A stretch of DNA of 64,000 bases from Anodontia alba (GCA_964016985.1 OZ024833.1:61207463-61271462), one strand, 5' to 3'; shown: positions 33,401 to 45,496, numbered from the stretch's first letter. Made by a program: numbers and translations. Notes: a model not told the origin generated them from the letters alone.

Positions 33401-33772
33401 TGAATGAGATGTATAGGTCGGAATCAATATCCATCATCCCTGATTAGAGCAGAAACGCGTTTACATTGGATGTTTCTCTATGCACCAATATTATACTTTT
33501 GAAATTGAATACATTGCTTAATGTCAACAAGTACTGACCTTCCGTACGTGGGAGGTCAAGGTTAATTGTAACAAGAACTATCATTAACATTTACCAGTCT
33601 CTGGGCTAACTCAGCAGACGCACATCGATAATATCATGTTTTTTTTTTTTTTTTTTTTATTTTTAATATTTTTTCTCACCAGAAAGTAGGCATTGACATT
33701 TTATGCAAAGGAGATAATTTAACTGAAAAGTCAACGCCTACTTTCTGGTGAAAAATCCGAAAATTTTTTTTT

Positions 33773-36643
33773 ATCTATCTCTATTTCTATTTACTGTCAT
33801 ACGCCCTCGTGGATATCCTAGGCAGATTTGTGCAACGTCTGCTAGTATCAGACAGACGAAACGCTAAAAACCATTAAGAAGTGGGTTTACAAGTATCTAG
33901 TGAAGGATAAAAACAAATAATCGGTTGAAATAGACAAGGTGAATTAAGATCAGTTAAAAACAAGTCTTTGGGGGATTATGATCTTGTGTGCTGTAGCTTA
34001 CAGACCGCAGCCGTAAAGACATACAAACTACAGTCGACTCTCGTTATCTCGAATTCCAAGGGATTCTCTGAAATACTTCGAGATATCCGTACCTCGACTT
34101 ATCAGAATTGCAGAATTGACGAAAAAAAAAAATAAATCAAACAACCGCATTTAACAAATGTATATGTAAATGGACTCTTAAAATTCGAGATATATTGAAA
34201 ATATTGTGGAAGAGAGGAGAAATTGCTCCTTTGGAGCAATTTCTCCTCTTTTCCACAATATTTTGTTACCTGTTGTTAGAGTTTCATCTTTAGGCAGGTA
34301 CCAGATTTTCACTTCGAGATAAGCGGTTATCCGAGATAAGCGAGGTCGAGATAACGAGAGTCAACTGTATGTAGGCATACGACTGCCCCAAGGAGGAATA
34401 GCGAGGGGGAAGAAAGCATTTGTAAAAGTCCCTTGAAGTTGACATCTGCCTAAAGGTCACAGAATGACAGTATCTGGGGATTCTATTATTAAACTGTACA
34501 TGGTCAGGGAGAGGAACTGCTACTAAACTATAAACAACCTTATAGAAAAGGCACAGACGGGCGTCAGCCCGCCTTTGCTCCAATGCTCTCCATCCGAGTT
34601 TGTTTATCAACTTAGTAACAGAAGCACTTTGACGGGTTGTGCTGCATATTCTAATTAGACTCCTACATCGAAAGTGCATCAAGGTCCTTTTGTAGTGCTG
34701 AGCTGTCTTCCTTGTCCTTAATTGTGAGGTAAGTGCTATTATCAAAGGGCGTACTTGGAATGATATCCCCTCGAGTAGGTCATTTATATAAACGACGGAA
34801 AGAATCTGTACCAAGACTGAGTCCCGGGGATCATCAGAAATTACTGGTATTGAGTCCGACTCCTCTCCGTCAATGACCAGCCACTGGGACTTGTCTGCAA
34901 GGAAGGCGTAAATCCACCTCAAGCCCTTACCCCTTATGCCATACTGGTGCAGCTTACACAGAAGGTTACCGTGGTTTATTTATAAAGTACTCTTGAAATG
35001 GTATGAAATTGATCTGTTTTCCAGTACTGTCTTTCCTTGCAAGTTCCTCTGTCATCATGACGAGCTGGGTCTCACAAGGCCGCTCCTCTCTGAAACCATG
35101 TTGCAAGTCATACATGATCCCCTGCACGTCTAGATGTTTGATGATATATGATGCTTAAATGTATCCAAGGCCCTTGTAGATAATGCAAGCAAGACAAATT
35201 GGTCTGTAATTTGCTGCTAGAAATTTGCCGCCCTTTTTAAAGACAGATTTTACATTTGCCGTAACTCAGACAGAAGGTACTTCGAAAATTACTTTTTTAT
35301 GATTAGCGCTATCTCTTCCCTGAGTTCCTAAAGTACTAAGGATTTAAGTTTATCTGGTCAAAAGCAGCTTTACCGCGTTTTAAGTTTTGAGATGTTTAAA
35401 AAGTCCGTTGATCGAAATATCAATCTCCGGTATAGCTGGTACGAAGTTCAGGTTAGAGTCTGTAGCTAAGTTGGGAGGCAATTTGCTATCAGCCACCAAA
35501 TCCTGCACCATTATTTGGGTCAGGTGCACCAGGGATAATGGAGATTTGAGGTGAAACTGTCGGTTACTTAGGTCAGCTTTGGCTTTGGTATATGTGTATA
35601 AGATGTCATTTTCTTCAGGGGAGGCGTGCCCTGCAGGTCTCACTTCGAGTTTTTCAGAAATGACAATAAAAGAAACTTTTTCATCTCGCAGGTCTCAGAG
35701 GTATCACCTCTAGTTTTTCAGAAACGTTTCTTTTTTTTGTCATAAGTATTACCGTTATCTGACAGCCACAGAAGATCACTGAGATAAACTTTGTACGAAA
35801 TTTTAATTTCTCTTATCACTTTCTGTCATGGTGCCTGAATTTTTTTTTTATATAATTTTCTTCATTGTTAGTTTTTTATACTTGGTATACAGGCTATCCC
35901 TTTCTGATCAAGCGTTTGATCTTCTGGGTTACCCAAGAACATGAAGGCTTTCCTCGGATAAGTCTTGGGGCGATGCAATCTTTACAGAATTTATTCAAAT
36001 TTATGGTAAAGCTGTTCCAAAGTTCTACTACGGATTTTCCAGGGCAGTCTATAAGAAAGTATTCATGAAATTGTTTCATTTTTAACTTTGGTATTGGCCA
36101 ATCTGCTGTTTGAAAAAGAAAAAAACAATCCTGGGGTTTTGTTTTTTTATGGCGGGGTTTATCATACTCTTAGCAGAGACAGTATCATGGTCACCAAGAC
36201 CAGCTTGGCATTTTATCACAGAGACAAGGATTGGATTTTTTTGTGAGGAACAAATTTAGTGTGTTGTTTAGTCGAGTGGGTTTGTTTACCACTTGGCTTA
36301 AATTGTTATCATATATAAAATCTATGATAAAATCATGAATGAACAGTCCAGTTTTATTACGCTCTCTCATCTGGCCACTAAATTTTGTAATTCTTGTAAG
36401 CCTTCAAGATCATCTTCACTGGGTATTTAGTAGGCCTAACTGAAAAAAGATCGGTAATTTCCAACTTGCTTGGAACTGAGACTGTTCGGTACACAACAAG
36501 AACTCTCGGACGAGGATGAAAAACTGCCCCCTCGAGTAGTTTTGGATTTTCTATCGGCGCGGAAAACAGTACAGAGACCACAGGAAACATCTCACTATTT
36601 GCTATATCTGTGTTTAGCCAGGATTCGGTCCAAACAACAATGT
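33773..36643 (-). pseudogene. Decayed APE-type LINE (endonuclease + reverse transcriptase)
   Basis: Read on the minus strand. Endonuclease: DIVVWTESWLN (about 36608-36643), then a NNLSQVVNKPTRLNNTLNLF stretch, then GLGDHDTVSAK (36170-36200), the SDHD-type motif of apurinic-like endonucleases. Linker: SWVTQKIKRLIRKG (35897-35940). Reverse transcriptase: ANYRPICLA (about 35200), LQHGFREERPCETQ (about 35080), then LRWIYAFLADKSQ ... SVLVQILSVVYINDLLEG. The catalytic FADD box is destroyed by a small deletion near 34750 and much of the thumb is missing. C-terminal LGWRALEQRRADARLCLFYK follows. A family C element interrupts the end at 34031-34367, after which AVCKLQHTRS and a 3' untranslated region with CTATTTCTATTTACTGTCAT (plus-strand view) complete it. 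Several stops and frameshifts. The architecture is that of CR1/jockey-like LINEs; clade not settled. 5'-truncated. Confidence 0.85.
34031..34367. mobile_element. Family C element inside the LINE
   Basis: CAGTCGACTCTCGTTATCTC start and GATAACGAGAGTCAACTG end, TA at 34029-34030 and 34368-34369. Hairpin GGAGAAATTGCTCC|TTTGGAGCAATTTCTCC. LINE coding sequence continues on both sides, so this is the youngest layer of the nest. Confidence 0.9.
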
Positions 36644-36739
36644 CTTAAAATGTTGTCTGCTGAAAGTTTTACCCAGCATGCCATGTTTAGCCTTAAATAG
36701 TAAGTGGCGGAATATAAAATGCAAGTTGTATAACTTTTC

Positions 36740-36787
36740 GTCTGATTTCAAGATTATAAATTTAATATTTATAATCTTGAAATCTGA
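36740..36787. repeat. 48-bp near-perfect palindrome
   Basis: TCTGATTTCAAGATTATAAA and its complement TTTATAATCTTGAAATCTGA around a TTAATA centre. Confidence 0.75.
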
Positions 36788-37857
36788 CTCATTCATTTTC
36801 TTTATTAATGAGACTAATATTCATACTAAAGTCAATTTCACTACGAAAAAAATCCTAGCCGGTACAAAAATAAACGATTGTTTTCCGAAAACAAATCCAT
36901 GATTAAAATATTGACCAATCAAATGCTGGCGAAATTAGGCTGGCGGCACCCTAGAGCCGTTAATAAAACAGGAATGTAGATAATAGAGTGTCATTAAACT
37001 AAATCGCATGCAAACAACCGTGATGATGTGCATTTCCATCGTTTACGATGGAGGAAAGAAAAGCGTTTGCAAGCAACGGCTAATTCGAGCTTGGAAGATA
37101 AAAAAAAACCTCTTGCGAATGTCATTGTTTTCCGCCAACAGGTGATTGGTCAGAAATGTGATCGAAATCCACGTGACTTAATGACTATCAGATTTACGGA
37201 GAATTACGGCTGATCTGTGTCTATAGTGTTTGCTTATGGACCTTTGTTGAAACGTTAGGCATTATTGGGTTAAACGCTTGTTTTCTAACCCAGACACCAA
37301 TTTACGTATGTGTTCAGATATCACAATATGGAATAAAGGGGACTAGATACATTTGGTAGAATTTCTCCCATTCTCACCAAGAGCGACAAATTTTGTGATT
37401 TTCTGTTTGCTTTGTTGTATACCAAGCCCATTTTGAAAAAAAGGTCAACCCTATAAGGAAAGAATTTGCTTCTTCTGTGAGCATGTGCTTTTTTTTATGG
37501 AGTTGACGGGAGAAGAAACAAATACTGTCCCAGAATTTTTATCAATTTCTCTTAAGAGAAAATATTGTTCCTTTGTTTTGCGAATAGCGTAAATATGTTA
37601 TTCTAGTGTAACTACATTATTGGTTTTGTCACTATTGTTTTAAACTGAGTAAGAATGTTTGTAGATGTCACTGCAAACGTATAAATATTCTCACTCTTTG
37701 AGTCAAAGATCCCGAAAACAAGAGTCATGTGTTCTACCATGAAAAGGAACTCGCTATGAAAGCTAAATTTATAATGCTACGCATAAATTCGAGTTGTCAA
37801 ATATCAAGGATCCGCTTGCCATTGTTTTAGGTGATGTATCACTGTTAAGGTAAAGCA
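36788..37857. other. No gene; family T fragment at 37370-37500
   Basis: CACCAAGAGCGACAAATTTTGTGA, TACCAAGCCCATTTTG and AAGGAAAGAATTTGCTTCTT mark a T fragment. The remainder is unplaced AT-rich sequence. Confidence 0.45.
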
Positions 37858-38129
37858 CATCACGAAAACATACCTATATAAGTTTGACCCCCATAAACCC
37901 ACTTTTATATAGTAAAACTGGGGTTTACATTATTTTTCTTATTTCTGCTCAAAAATCGATTGTAGGTACCCGTTAGAACCGCCTCGGCGAGGCGGTTCTA
38001 ACGAGTACCCACAATCTATGTTTTAAGCAGAAATATGAAAAAAAAAAAATCAGTTTTTTTATCTGAAATTTTTCAGTTTTTTGAGAGGTGAAATTTTCTA
38101 CACATTTGAATAGGCGTGTTTTCGAAATG
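37858..38129 (-). mobile_element. Family A element
   Basis: CATCACGAAAACATACC to GTTTTCGAAATG, A on both flanks. One core arm has lost AACATAG (reads CTCAAAAATCGATTG). Confidence 0.92.
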
Positions 38130-38179
38130 ATCCTTTTGTAGACCGAACACATGTTTGGAATTCGGTGCATCATCTGAAT

Positions 38180-38291
38180 TAAGGGCTATATTCGGGCGAT
38201 AAAACTGGTATAAGCTCATCGAAGCAGATTTTCTACTAACAGTTCCAAGGCGGTTCAGCTTTGTTCGTGCGTCGTTGGTTATATATATAGC
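38180..38291 (+). repeat. Family Q fragment
   Basis: GGGCGATAAAACTGG, TTTTCTACTAACAGTTCCAA, GGCGGTTCAGC; truncated by the next A copy. Confidence 0.45.
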
Positions 38292-38555
38292 CATTACCAA
38301 AACACGCTTATTCAAATATATTGAAAATTTCATCACATTTTTCATAGTTCTGTTCAAAAACATAGATTGTGGGTACTCTTTAGATCCGCCTTGCCAAACA
38401 TAGATTGTGGGTATTAATGGTTCCTACGAGTACCTACAATCTATGTTTTTGAGAAGAAATAAGAAAAATAATGTATACCCCGAAAAACCCCAGTTTTACT
38501 ATATAAAAGTGGGGTTTAAGTGGGGTCAAAATTATACAGATATATTTTCGTGATG
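38292..38555 (+). mobile_element. Family A element with rearranged core
   Basis: Ends CATTACCAAAACACGC and TTTTCGTGATG; flanks C and G. The hairpin tip is replaced by a partial repeat of CAAACATAGATTGTGGGTA, so it can no longer pair fully. Confidence 0.88.
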
Positions 38556-38811
38556 GTTTGTTTTGTCATTGTTTGTTACTCATTTCTTCTTTCGGTGTCT
38601 CGGAAGGGACGTGCTTCGTGACTGTGGCATTACTGGGTAGTGCATGTATGTTTTTGGTTCTAAGGCGATTACTCAGTTGATTTTATCTTTGGTCGAATGT
38701 CGATTTTGTTTTTGTTTTATTTTTCGTAGTTCGGTTATTTGGCACCTCGGGAAGGCTGTGTTTTATGATTGTAGCCCTTTTAGGTAACTTTATATTAAAA
38801 TTGTCTCAATA

Positions 38812-39105
38812 CATTACGAAAACACGCCTGTTCAAATATATAGAAAATTTCACGTCCAAAACCTCAAAGTTTACAGATAAAAAAAAAAAAAGAAAAAAAA
38901 AAAGAAACTATATTTTTCATATTTCTGCTCAAAACATAGATTGTGGGTACTCGTTAGAACCGAGGGGAGGCGGTTCTAACGAGTACCCACAATCTATGTT
39001 TTAGCAGAAATAAAAAAAATAATTTATACTCCTGTAAACTCCAGTTTTACTATATAAAAGTGGGGTTTAATATGGTCAAACTTATATAGGCATGGTTTGG
39101 TGATG
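38812..39105 (+). mobile_element. Family A element
   Basis: CATTACGAAAACACGCC to GTTTGGTGATG, A on both flanks. Contains an A-rich expansion at 38879-38905, and a shortened hairpin tip GAACCGAGGGGAGGCGG. Confidence 0.92.
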
Positions 39106-39504
39106 ATATGTTTTAAGGAAATAAGGCTTATATGTGTTTGGTAAGCTATGTCTTGTGATTATGGCTCTTACTTGACTTGTCAAAGTTATTTCAGGCGACC
39201 AGAACCTTATTCTATCGGAAAAATATTCGTCTGTGGTTACTGTTTTAGAAAACACGGTAGTCTGGTATTGCAAGAGTTTCATTTAGACACAGGTTTCTTT
39301 TTCTTATGAGTTCAAAACCGAAATTACAATGCCTGGATGTGCTAATTTTCATCTGTTATTCTGTCTATTGATCTATTATTATACCTAGATAACCTCTGAA
39401 CTTGTAACTCATCTGAGCCTGGACACAATATTTCTTCAAAATTGTATGTGTATCTAGCGAAAACTCGGCCTAAGCCTATGCATCCGCGCAGTCTAATCAA
39501 TCTA

Positions 39505-40140
39505 CGATTAGAGCTGTCAAATCAGGGCTAAACATATGATCGATTATCAGTACTGCAATTCTGATCGATAATCGATTAGTAATCAGTGAATATTTGGTCA
39601 TAACTTTACCTTTCTAGCTTACTGTCTGAGCATGACTTTTACCATAGGTTATACTTTACCGTATGTTTTCGGACCAACAGGCCTGAGCAAACAGTGTAGG
39701 CCTTGATGAGACGCCACAGAACGTGGCGTCTCATCAGGGTCTACACTGTTTGCCACTCATCCGTCTACTTTTAGACAACCATATTGTGTTGTAAATCATA
39801 CTTGTTCAAATGTCAGAACAAGTATGGTAAACAGGTCAGCTAAGGTGTCCGAATCCTTAGGATAATTACGGAAATGTAACAGACACAGACATCGAATAAT
39901 CGATTATTAGCAAACCAGTAACGATAATCATTTTTGTGGAGTTTATCGATCGGTATATCGATTATCCGATTAATTGTCCCAGCCTTATCTACGATGTCCC
40001 CTGAAAAAGCTTCGGATCCTTGGCTACCCACAAAGTGTCCCTTCAAAGACGCTGACATACAGTCTGATCTGAGTCTTCGCTGGGTGCAGGAAATGCTGTG
40101 CACCGGCTTATTTATAAAGGAGGGCGTAAAATCAGCGGCG
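39505..40140. repeat. Old element with ATCGATTA words, plus E and J fragments
   Basis: GATCGATTATCAGTACTGC (39538) and TATCGATTATCCGATTAATT (39956) bracket the block. It includes a perfect family E core at 39693-39760 (CAAACAGTGTAGGCC, GATGAGACGCCAC and complements). A J-like end follows at 39990-40140 (CAGTCTGATCTGAGTCTTCG, CTGGGTGCAGG). Confidence 0.5.
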
Positions 40141-40540
40141 CTTAGAAACATATGCAATAAACATGAATGAATGACAAACACATGCTCTGCAATTCGCAAA
40201 CAATTACATACTAAAGACGATGATAATGCTATTTTGCAACAAAGTAGCCCGCCTAACAAAGGGTAGCTACAGAATTACGATTGCTTCCAGGAATCGGTTA
40301 TGAGCAGTTAAACAAGAGTGTGGTGTCTGGTTTATACAAAAATATGAGACGGAAGCTAAGTGTGCTCCTACTTATACAATACTTCTTAGTACAGACACCG
40401 AAGTCATAATCTGGTTAAAGTTTTTGCTTTACAAGAGTGAGCTGGTTGCTTTGCTGCTCTTTGGTTTAGGGCTTGTGCAGACTTCATTCTTTTTTTTTAA
40501 AATTTCCTTTGCGATTGCTGAACTCATTTTGGTTTCTTTG

Positions 40541-40819
40541 CATCACGAAAACATGCCTATATAATTTTGATCCCATTAAACCCCACTTTTATATAGTAAA
40601 ACTGGGGTTTACAGAGGTAGACATTATTTTTCTTATTTCTGCTCAAAACATAAATTGTGGGTATTCGTTAGAACCGCCTTGCCGAGGCGGTTCTAACGAG
40701 TACCCACAATCTATGTTTTGAGCAGAAATATGAAAAATATCAGAGATTTTTATCTGAAAATTTTCAGTTTTTTGGAGGTGAAATTTTCTATATATTTGAA
40801 TAGGCGTGTTTTTGTAATG
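40541..40819 (-). mobile_element. Family A element
   Basis: 279 bp, G on both flanks, ends CATCACGAAAACATGCC and GTTTTTGTAATG. Core mismatch at its tip (CCTTGCCGAGG). Confidence 0.93.
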
Positions 40820-41019
40820 GAAAACCGGATACCGCTTTAGCCGGTGCAGTCTCGCAAACTACTTTGCTACTCATTAAGAGACTAAACGAAACCGAATCTC
40901 CGATTTTATGCGTTTGCGTGCTCTCTTTCCAAAGACAAACTTTTGATTTTTAGTTGTGTACTGTCTGTCTTGCTTTGTTTGCTTTTTCTTTTGGTGTCAT
41001 TGGTAGGTTCTGTTCTGTG

Positions 41020-41280
41020 CATTACCAAAACACGCCTATTTAAATATATAGAAAATTTCACCTCCAAAAAATGAAAATTTTCAGCTAAAAAAACTCTGAT
41101 ATTTTTCACATTTCTGCTAAACACATAAATTGTGGGTACTCATTAGAACCACCTCGGCGAGGCGGTTCTAACGATTATGTTTCTGAGTAGATATAATGTA
41201 TACTCCTGTCAACCCCAGTTTTACTATCTAAAAGTGGGGTTTAAGGGGGTCAAAATTATATAGCATTTTTTTCGAGATTG
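41020..41280 (+). mobile_element. Family A element, degraded right half
   Basis: CATTACCAAAACACGCC start. Right core arm reduced to CGGTTCTAACGATTATG, terminal reads TTTTTCGAGATTG. Confidence 0.88.
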
Positions 41281-41441
41281 TTTGTTGCTCGTTCTCTTCT
41301 ATCTATCGTTTAAAAAGATTTCTCTATCAAGGATCAGTGATGAGGGATTATTAGTGTTAGATAGGTTATGGTCTACTGGACTGCAAAGATCAAATCATTT
41401 AAGTTTGGGATATTCACGGTTTTAAACACTTTAGACGCTAA

Positions 41442-41697
41442 GTTAAGAACTAGTAAAATGTATTGTATTTTTTTTTTGTTATTTTTTCCTAAAAAGATAG
41501 AACTTTTCGCTTCATGCGAATCGGCTCGTTAGATATATTTGTTACTTCCCCAGGAAAAATGACACAGCATTTCATGCGAATCGTCTCCTAAAGATCGCAT
41601 GGAATGTAAAGGCATGTTTTCATGGAAAATGACGAAAATATCAAACGTTTGCTTTCTGCAATTTTTTTCATCAGCGTACTAAGGTTTAGAATTAACT
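41442..41697. mobile_element. Family F-like remnant
   Basis: ATTTCATGCGAATCGTCTCC and GGAATGTAAAGGCATG, with CCAGGAAAAATGACACAG; no clean TTAA ends. Confidence 0.45.
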
Positions 41698-41730
41698 GTT
41701 AATTTTATCCTATTAAAAGGCTTATTAAGG

Positions 41731-41840
41731 TACCCAGCTAGCATTCTTTATCAATCTATAGCGGGCCGTTATCGGCCCATCTGCTACCCTGACGGGCCGA
41801 AACGGCCCGCAATAGATTGATAAAGAATGCTTACTGGGTA
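41731..41840. mobile_element. 110-bp palindromic element
   Basis: Arms TACCCAGCTAGCATTCTTTA, TCAATCTAT and ATAGATTGA, TAAAGAATGCTTACTGGGTA. Loop has GCGGGCCGTTATCGGCCC and GACGGGCCGAAACGGCCCGC, unusually GC-rich for this region. Confidence 0.65.
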
Positions 41841-41902
41841 ATAACCATTGCAACTTTATCAGATTCTAAAGCCAAAGGAGTTAAGTGGTGCTTTATAATA
41901 TA

Positions 41903-42303
41903 CAGTGAAACTTCAATGACTCGAACTCGATGGCTCGCTTACCTTGGCTGATAAGAGCTCGTCATCGGGTCCCTAGGAGTCCCTAGGAAATTCTTTCGAT
42001 AACCCAAATCAAAAAATATTTAGCGATGTTTTAGAAAAAAAGAAATATTCTTGTTTTTTTTTTTTTTTTTTTTTTTTTTTGAAAATGCATGTTGTGTATA
42101 CTCATTAGAATCGCTTTATTGCGGCGATTCTAATGAGTACACTCAGTATACCTTTATTTTATAAAAGATCGAAAAGACATCCCTAAATTATACCCATTTG
42201 TCTTCTGACCTGGCGCTATGATCAACCCTCAGTGGCTCGAACTACCTCGGTCTAGAACAAATTTCCATGTCCCAAAGTTGTTCGAGTCATTGAAGTTCGA
42301 CTG
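41903..42303 (+). mobile_element. Family B element, complete, TA target
   Basis: TA at 41901-41902 and 42304-42305. Ends CAGTGAAACTTCAATGACTC and GAGTCATTGAAGTTCGACTG. Left arm has GGGTCCCTAGG and a T-run (42053-42080); core ACTCATTAGAATCGC / GCGATTCTAATGAG at 42100-42138; right arm GATCGAAAAGACATCCC, TCAGTGGCTCGAACTACCTC. Ends and TA site indicate a pogo/Tc1-type non-autonomous element. 401 bp. Confidence 0.9.
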
Positions 42304-42650
42304 TAGTATACAATCCAACGAACACACTACAATAATGTTACAAAGAATGAAAACACTAGTAAATATTGCTCTGTGCACTAATGTTCAAAAAGATTAACGA
42401 CCAAAGACAGACGGCCGTAACGTCATTAAAATATATTGCTAAAGAACAATGCACAAGCGACTGCAGCTGCGAATTGCTGTTGTCAGATATAAATCTGTCA
42501 AACTGACACGTCGCTTGTATTCTCAATAGATTTCATAGTGGCAATGTTACTTTAATTCTGATATTTTCAAATAACATTCTATTGCTGTGGGTCTTACCCA
42601 GCTAATTTTGAAGGAGTTTGGGGCGGGAACTCTAACGCGTTTCGTATATA

Positions 42651-43015
42651 CCGTCGAACCTCAATGGCTCGAACATCTTTGGGACCTTGGAAATTTGTTT
42701 GAGACATGGGTACATTTAGTTCGAGCCACTGAGGGTTAATCATGGCACCAGTTCACGAAGCAAATCATGATAATTTAGAGAAATCTTTTCGATTTTCTAC
42801 ACAACGGTTGTATGGTGAGTGTACTCATTAGAATCGCCTCGATGAGGCGATTCTAATGAGTACACAAAACATACAGTGCCATGATAAAATAAGAAAAAAA
42901 TCCCTAAATATTTGTTTTCTTGAGCTATTGGAGGAATTTTGTAGGGACTGAAAAACGAGTTCGAATCATCCATGGTAAACGAGCCATCCGTGTTCGAGCC
43001 ACTGAGGTTACACTG
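42651..43015 (-). mobile_element. Family B element, complete, TA target
   Basis: TA at 42649-42650 and 43016-43017. First end mutated to CCGTCGAACCTCAATGGCTC; second CACTGAGGTTACACTG-like. Perfect core CTCATTAGAATCGCCTCGATGAG. It lies 345 bp from the previous copy in opposite orientation. Confidence 0.9.
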
Positions 43016-43078
43016 TATGTAGACAGAAATGTCCCCGATCAACCTTAGTATCAGCGCTGAAATAATCTGACCCCTAAA

Positions 43079-43283
43079 CCCTTTTACTCCCGCGTGTCTG
43101 GAATGGGCTACTGTATCTTCCAATTTGGTCATGCCCGATGCAATTAATAAGGATGTAAGCCAAAATATCAATAACGGAAGAGCAAACAATGTAGATACTG
43201 ATGAGACGTCTCGTAAAGAGCCGTCTCATCTGGATCTAAACTGTTTGCAAAGGTATGTGTTTGATCTGCAGGAATGAAAGGGG
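43079..43283 (+). mobile_element. Family E element
   Basis: CTAA (mutated site) then ACCCTTTTACTCCCGCG; right end CAGGAATGAAAGGGG and TTAA at 43284-43287. Core GCAAACAATGTAGATACTGA, TGAGACGTCTC ... GAGCCGTCTCATC. Confidence 0.8.
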
Positions 43284-43448
43284 TTAAGAGAAACTGGAAG
43301 TAACTCCAGCTTGAAATATTTGCCTCCTTTCTCTCTGGCGTCTACCCTAAATGAAAGAAAATTCTTCCTCGAAAAGCTAGCTCCTTAATTTTCAAAGGAT
43401 TTAATTACAAAGTCTGCAAGAATCATCTCCCTATGGCTAAAATTCGCT

Positions 43449-43451
<3 letters not shown>

Positions 43452-43527
<76 letters not shown>
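43452..43527. repeat. (CA)n microsatellite
   Basis: About 38 CA units. Confidence 0.97.
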
Positions 43528-43532
<5 letters not shown>

Positions 43533-43689
43533 ACAACAAAAAACAAGTTATTGCAATGTAATGGAAAAAAGTACAGCCCTTAATAAAACTGCTCCTTTAT
43601 GAACGGCTTCATCAGGGTCTGCGTCACATATTATAAATGTAAAAGTGTAAGATGTCATAAAACAGTCTGCTTGCTTAGCGGTTAATCCA

Positions 43690-44395
43690 GTCATGGTTGA
43701 CCTCTAATTGCACGCTGTTGTGTCGGGGTTCTGACTCTATGATGGCCACGGCTTAAAATTGTTCATTAGATGACCTGGGCCGGAACTTTGTTTTATGTCT
43801 GTTCCTCGGCTCACCGGGGTTCCACTGGTGATTTTTTGTTCCAGTATTCCAGTGGTGTTGTTTGACAACCAACGGATCTCCAAGTGTCGGAACACGTGTG
43901 TCTGTTGAATCCTCATCTTTGCCTCATTATAGGCTCTATTTGTTATTTATTTGTTGCCCGTAATGATTCATGAATGAGTTAGAAGACCTCCACACGGACC
44001 GAACAAATATGTTCTTACTACTATGAAAGCTGAGGGCAAATGTTGGGACCTCGTAAAACTAGCCTAAGTCTACCATTAATTCATTACTTACCGTTCCAAA
44101 GCGGTACTTTCGATGTTGTACTTTTTGCTAATTGTTATGTAGTGTTTCACTTTCTAATGTTTTTCTTTTATCAATTATGTAAGTCTAAGATACATTCAGA
44201 TAAGTTTGGGTGACAGAGTTGCTACATTTTTTTGGGGAAAGAGTTACCAACTCTGCTTGCCATCTGTCCGTTTTGTGGCTGCTCTGTCTTTGTTTTTTTT
44301 TTTTGGTGTTGGAGGCTTGACGTGGATCTGATTGTAACAGTTCCTGAGTTCATTTATTTACTTTTAATGTTGCTCTCTCCAGTCATCCTTTGTAC
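43690..44395 (+). repeat. Family Q fragment
   Basis: GAATGAGTTAGAAGACCTCC, CACGGACCGAACAAATATG (compare 6194-6225), then ACTTACCGTTCCAAAGCGGT at 44087, and at 44290-44330 GTGTTGGAGGCTTGACGTGG. Confidence 0.5.
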
Positions 44396-44399
44396 TATA

Positions 44400-44965
44400 T
44401 AAATTGTTCAGTCCGGGAATATATACGAGCGTATATAGATTCCCAAATTAACCTTTTATATGGTTTATATAAAAGTGTCCATAAGACACGGATGCCTCCG
44501 CCTGGTGCAAGGACGGACAGGCAGTGGTAAGACACATCGTCTTGATATGATGTAGTCATCTGTGAAGTTTCATGAATACGCTTTTGGAGTCGGACACGTA
44601 TTTTCACTACATGGATTATAGGCAAGGGGTAATTCAAAAACCGACGTAGCCAGAGTTGTTCGCGACACATTGTCTTAATATGATTTAGCCATCTGTAAAG
44701 TTTCATTAATATATTCCTTATAATTAAGGAGTTATGAGTCGGACAAGAAATTAATTTTTCAGCATTACATTATATGGCTTTTAGGCAAGGGGCGGATAAT
44801 TCAAAAAGCAAAGTAGCCAGAGCTGTCTTTCTTGTTTCATGAATATATTCCATACGATTTTAGAGTTATGTCCCGGACACATTTTAGTACGTACGCACGG
44901 ACAGAGGTAAAACTTAATAGCCTTCTACAATTCTTCAAATGGGCAGGGGCATAAAAAGGTGGAGA
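44400..44965 (-). repeat. H-type tandem element, ~133-bp period
   Basis: GTTTCAT landmarks at 44567, 44700 and 44834 give 133-134 bp. Units contain GGCAAGGGG, AATTCAAAAA and GTAGCCAGAG. It ends with GTACGTACGCACGGACAGAG and GGGCAGGGGCATAAAAAG, the same grammar (GAC-rich run, then a G-rich terminus) as 27316-27745. Strand assignment is tentative. Confidence 0.55.
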
Positions 44966-45089
44966 GATAATAATAATAATAAAAATACATACTTATGAAT
45001 AAAAAATGTGGTCTTGACAAATTGTGAATACAGTGAAACTGCAGTAGAAGTTTTAAGTTTATTAAATATACAGATTATTTGGCGATATT

Positions 45090-45099
45090 GGACTTGTTG

Positions 45100-45137
<38 letters not shown>

Positions 45138-45266
45138 ATATATTTGCAAAAGCTACTCACATTGTTTTTCAGCAAAAATAGGTAACAATTAGTCACTAGA
45201 ACAGTTTACATTTTGACCACTAACGAGCTCGTCAAGCTAACGATGCTTTGAACAACTGGGCCCAGA
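45090..45266. mobile_element. (TA)n run plus family G right half
   Basis: TA repeat at 45101-45145, then GCAAAAGCTACTCACATTG through TTTGAACAACTGGGCCCAG. The left half is replaced by the microsatellite. Confidence 0.7.
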
Positions 45267-45496
45267 TAAACGATTACTTACAATGACGTGACATATTATA
45301 CACATGTTTTGCATTGAAATTTCAGTAGTCCCCGTGTGACGTAATAGTCTGCAAACATTCATCGATTTTACATACGATCAAATGTTATTGATAGTCTTGT
45401 TTTGGAACCGTACTAATTTAATAAGCCCTGTGTTACAGCAACTCAATACTATAGCTTATAATACCCACTGAAAACTGGATACTGAACTTAATGTCC

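Larger units (their letters stand above)
33588..36692 (+). mobile_element. Family F element split by a LINE
   Basis: TTAA at 33584-33587 and 36693-36696 bracket the whole block. Left half (CATTTACCAGTCTCTGGGC, ACCAGAAAGTAGGCATTGAC and its complement) reaches about 33770. The right arm TGTTGTCTGCTGAAAGTTTT, ACCCAGCATGCC resumes at about 36645. The 2.87 kb between is the LINE at 33773-36643. Confidence 0.82.

Noticed and set aside
39505..39990. Possible hAT element from ATCGATTA-rich ends
   Set aside because: Ends and an 8-bp duplication could not be defined; reported only as an old unplaced element.
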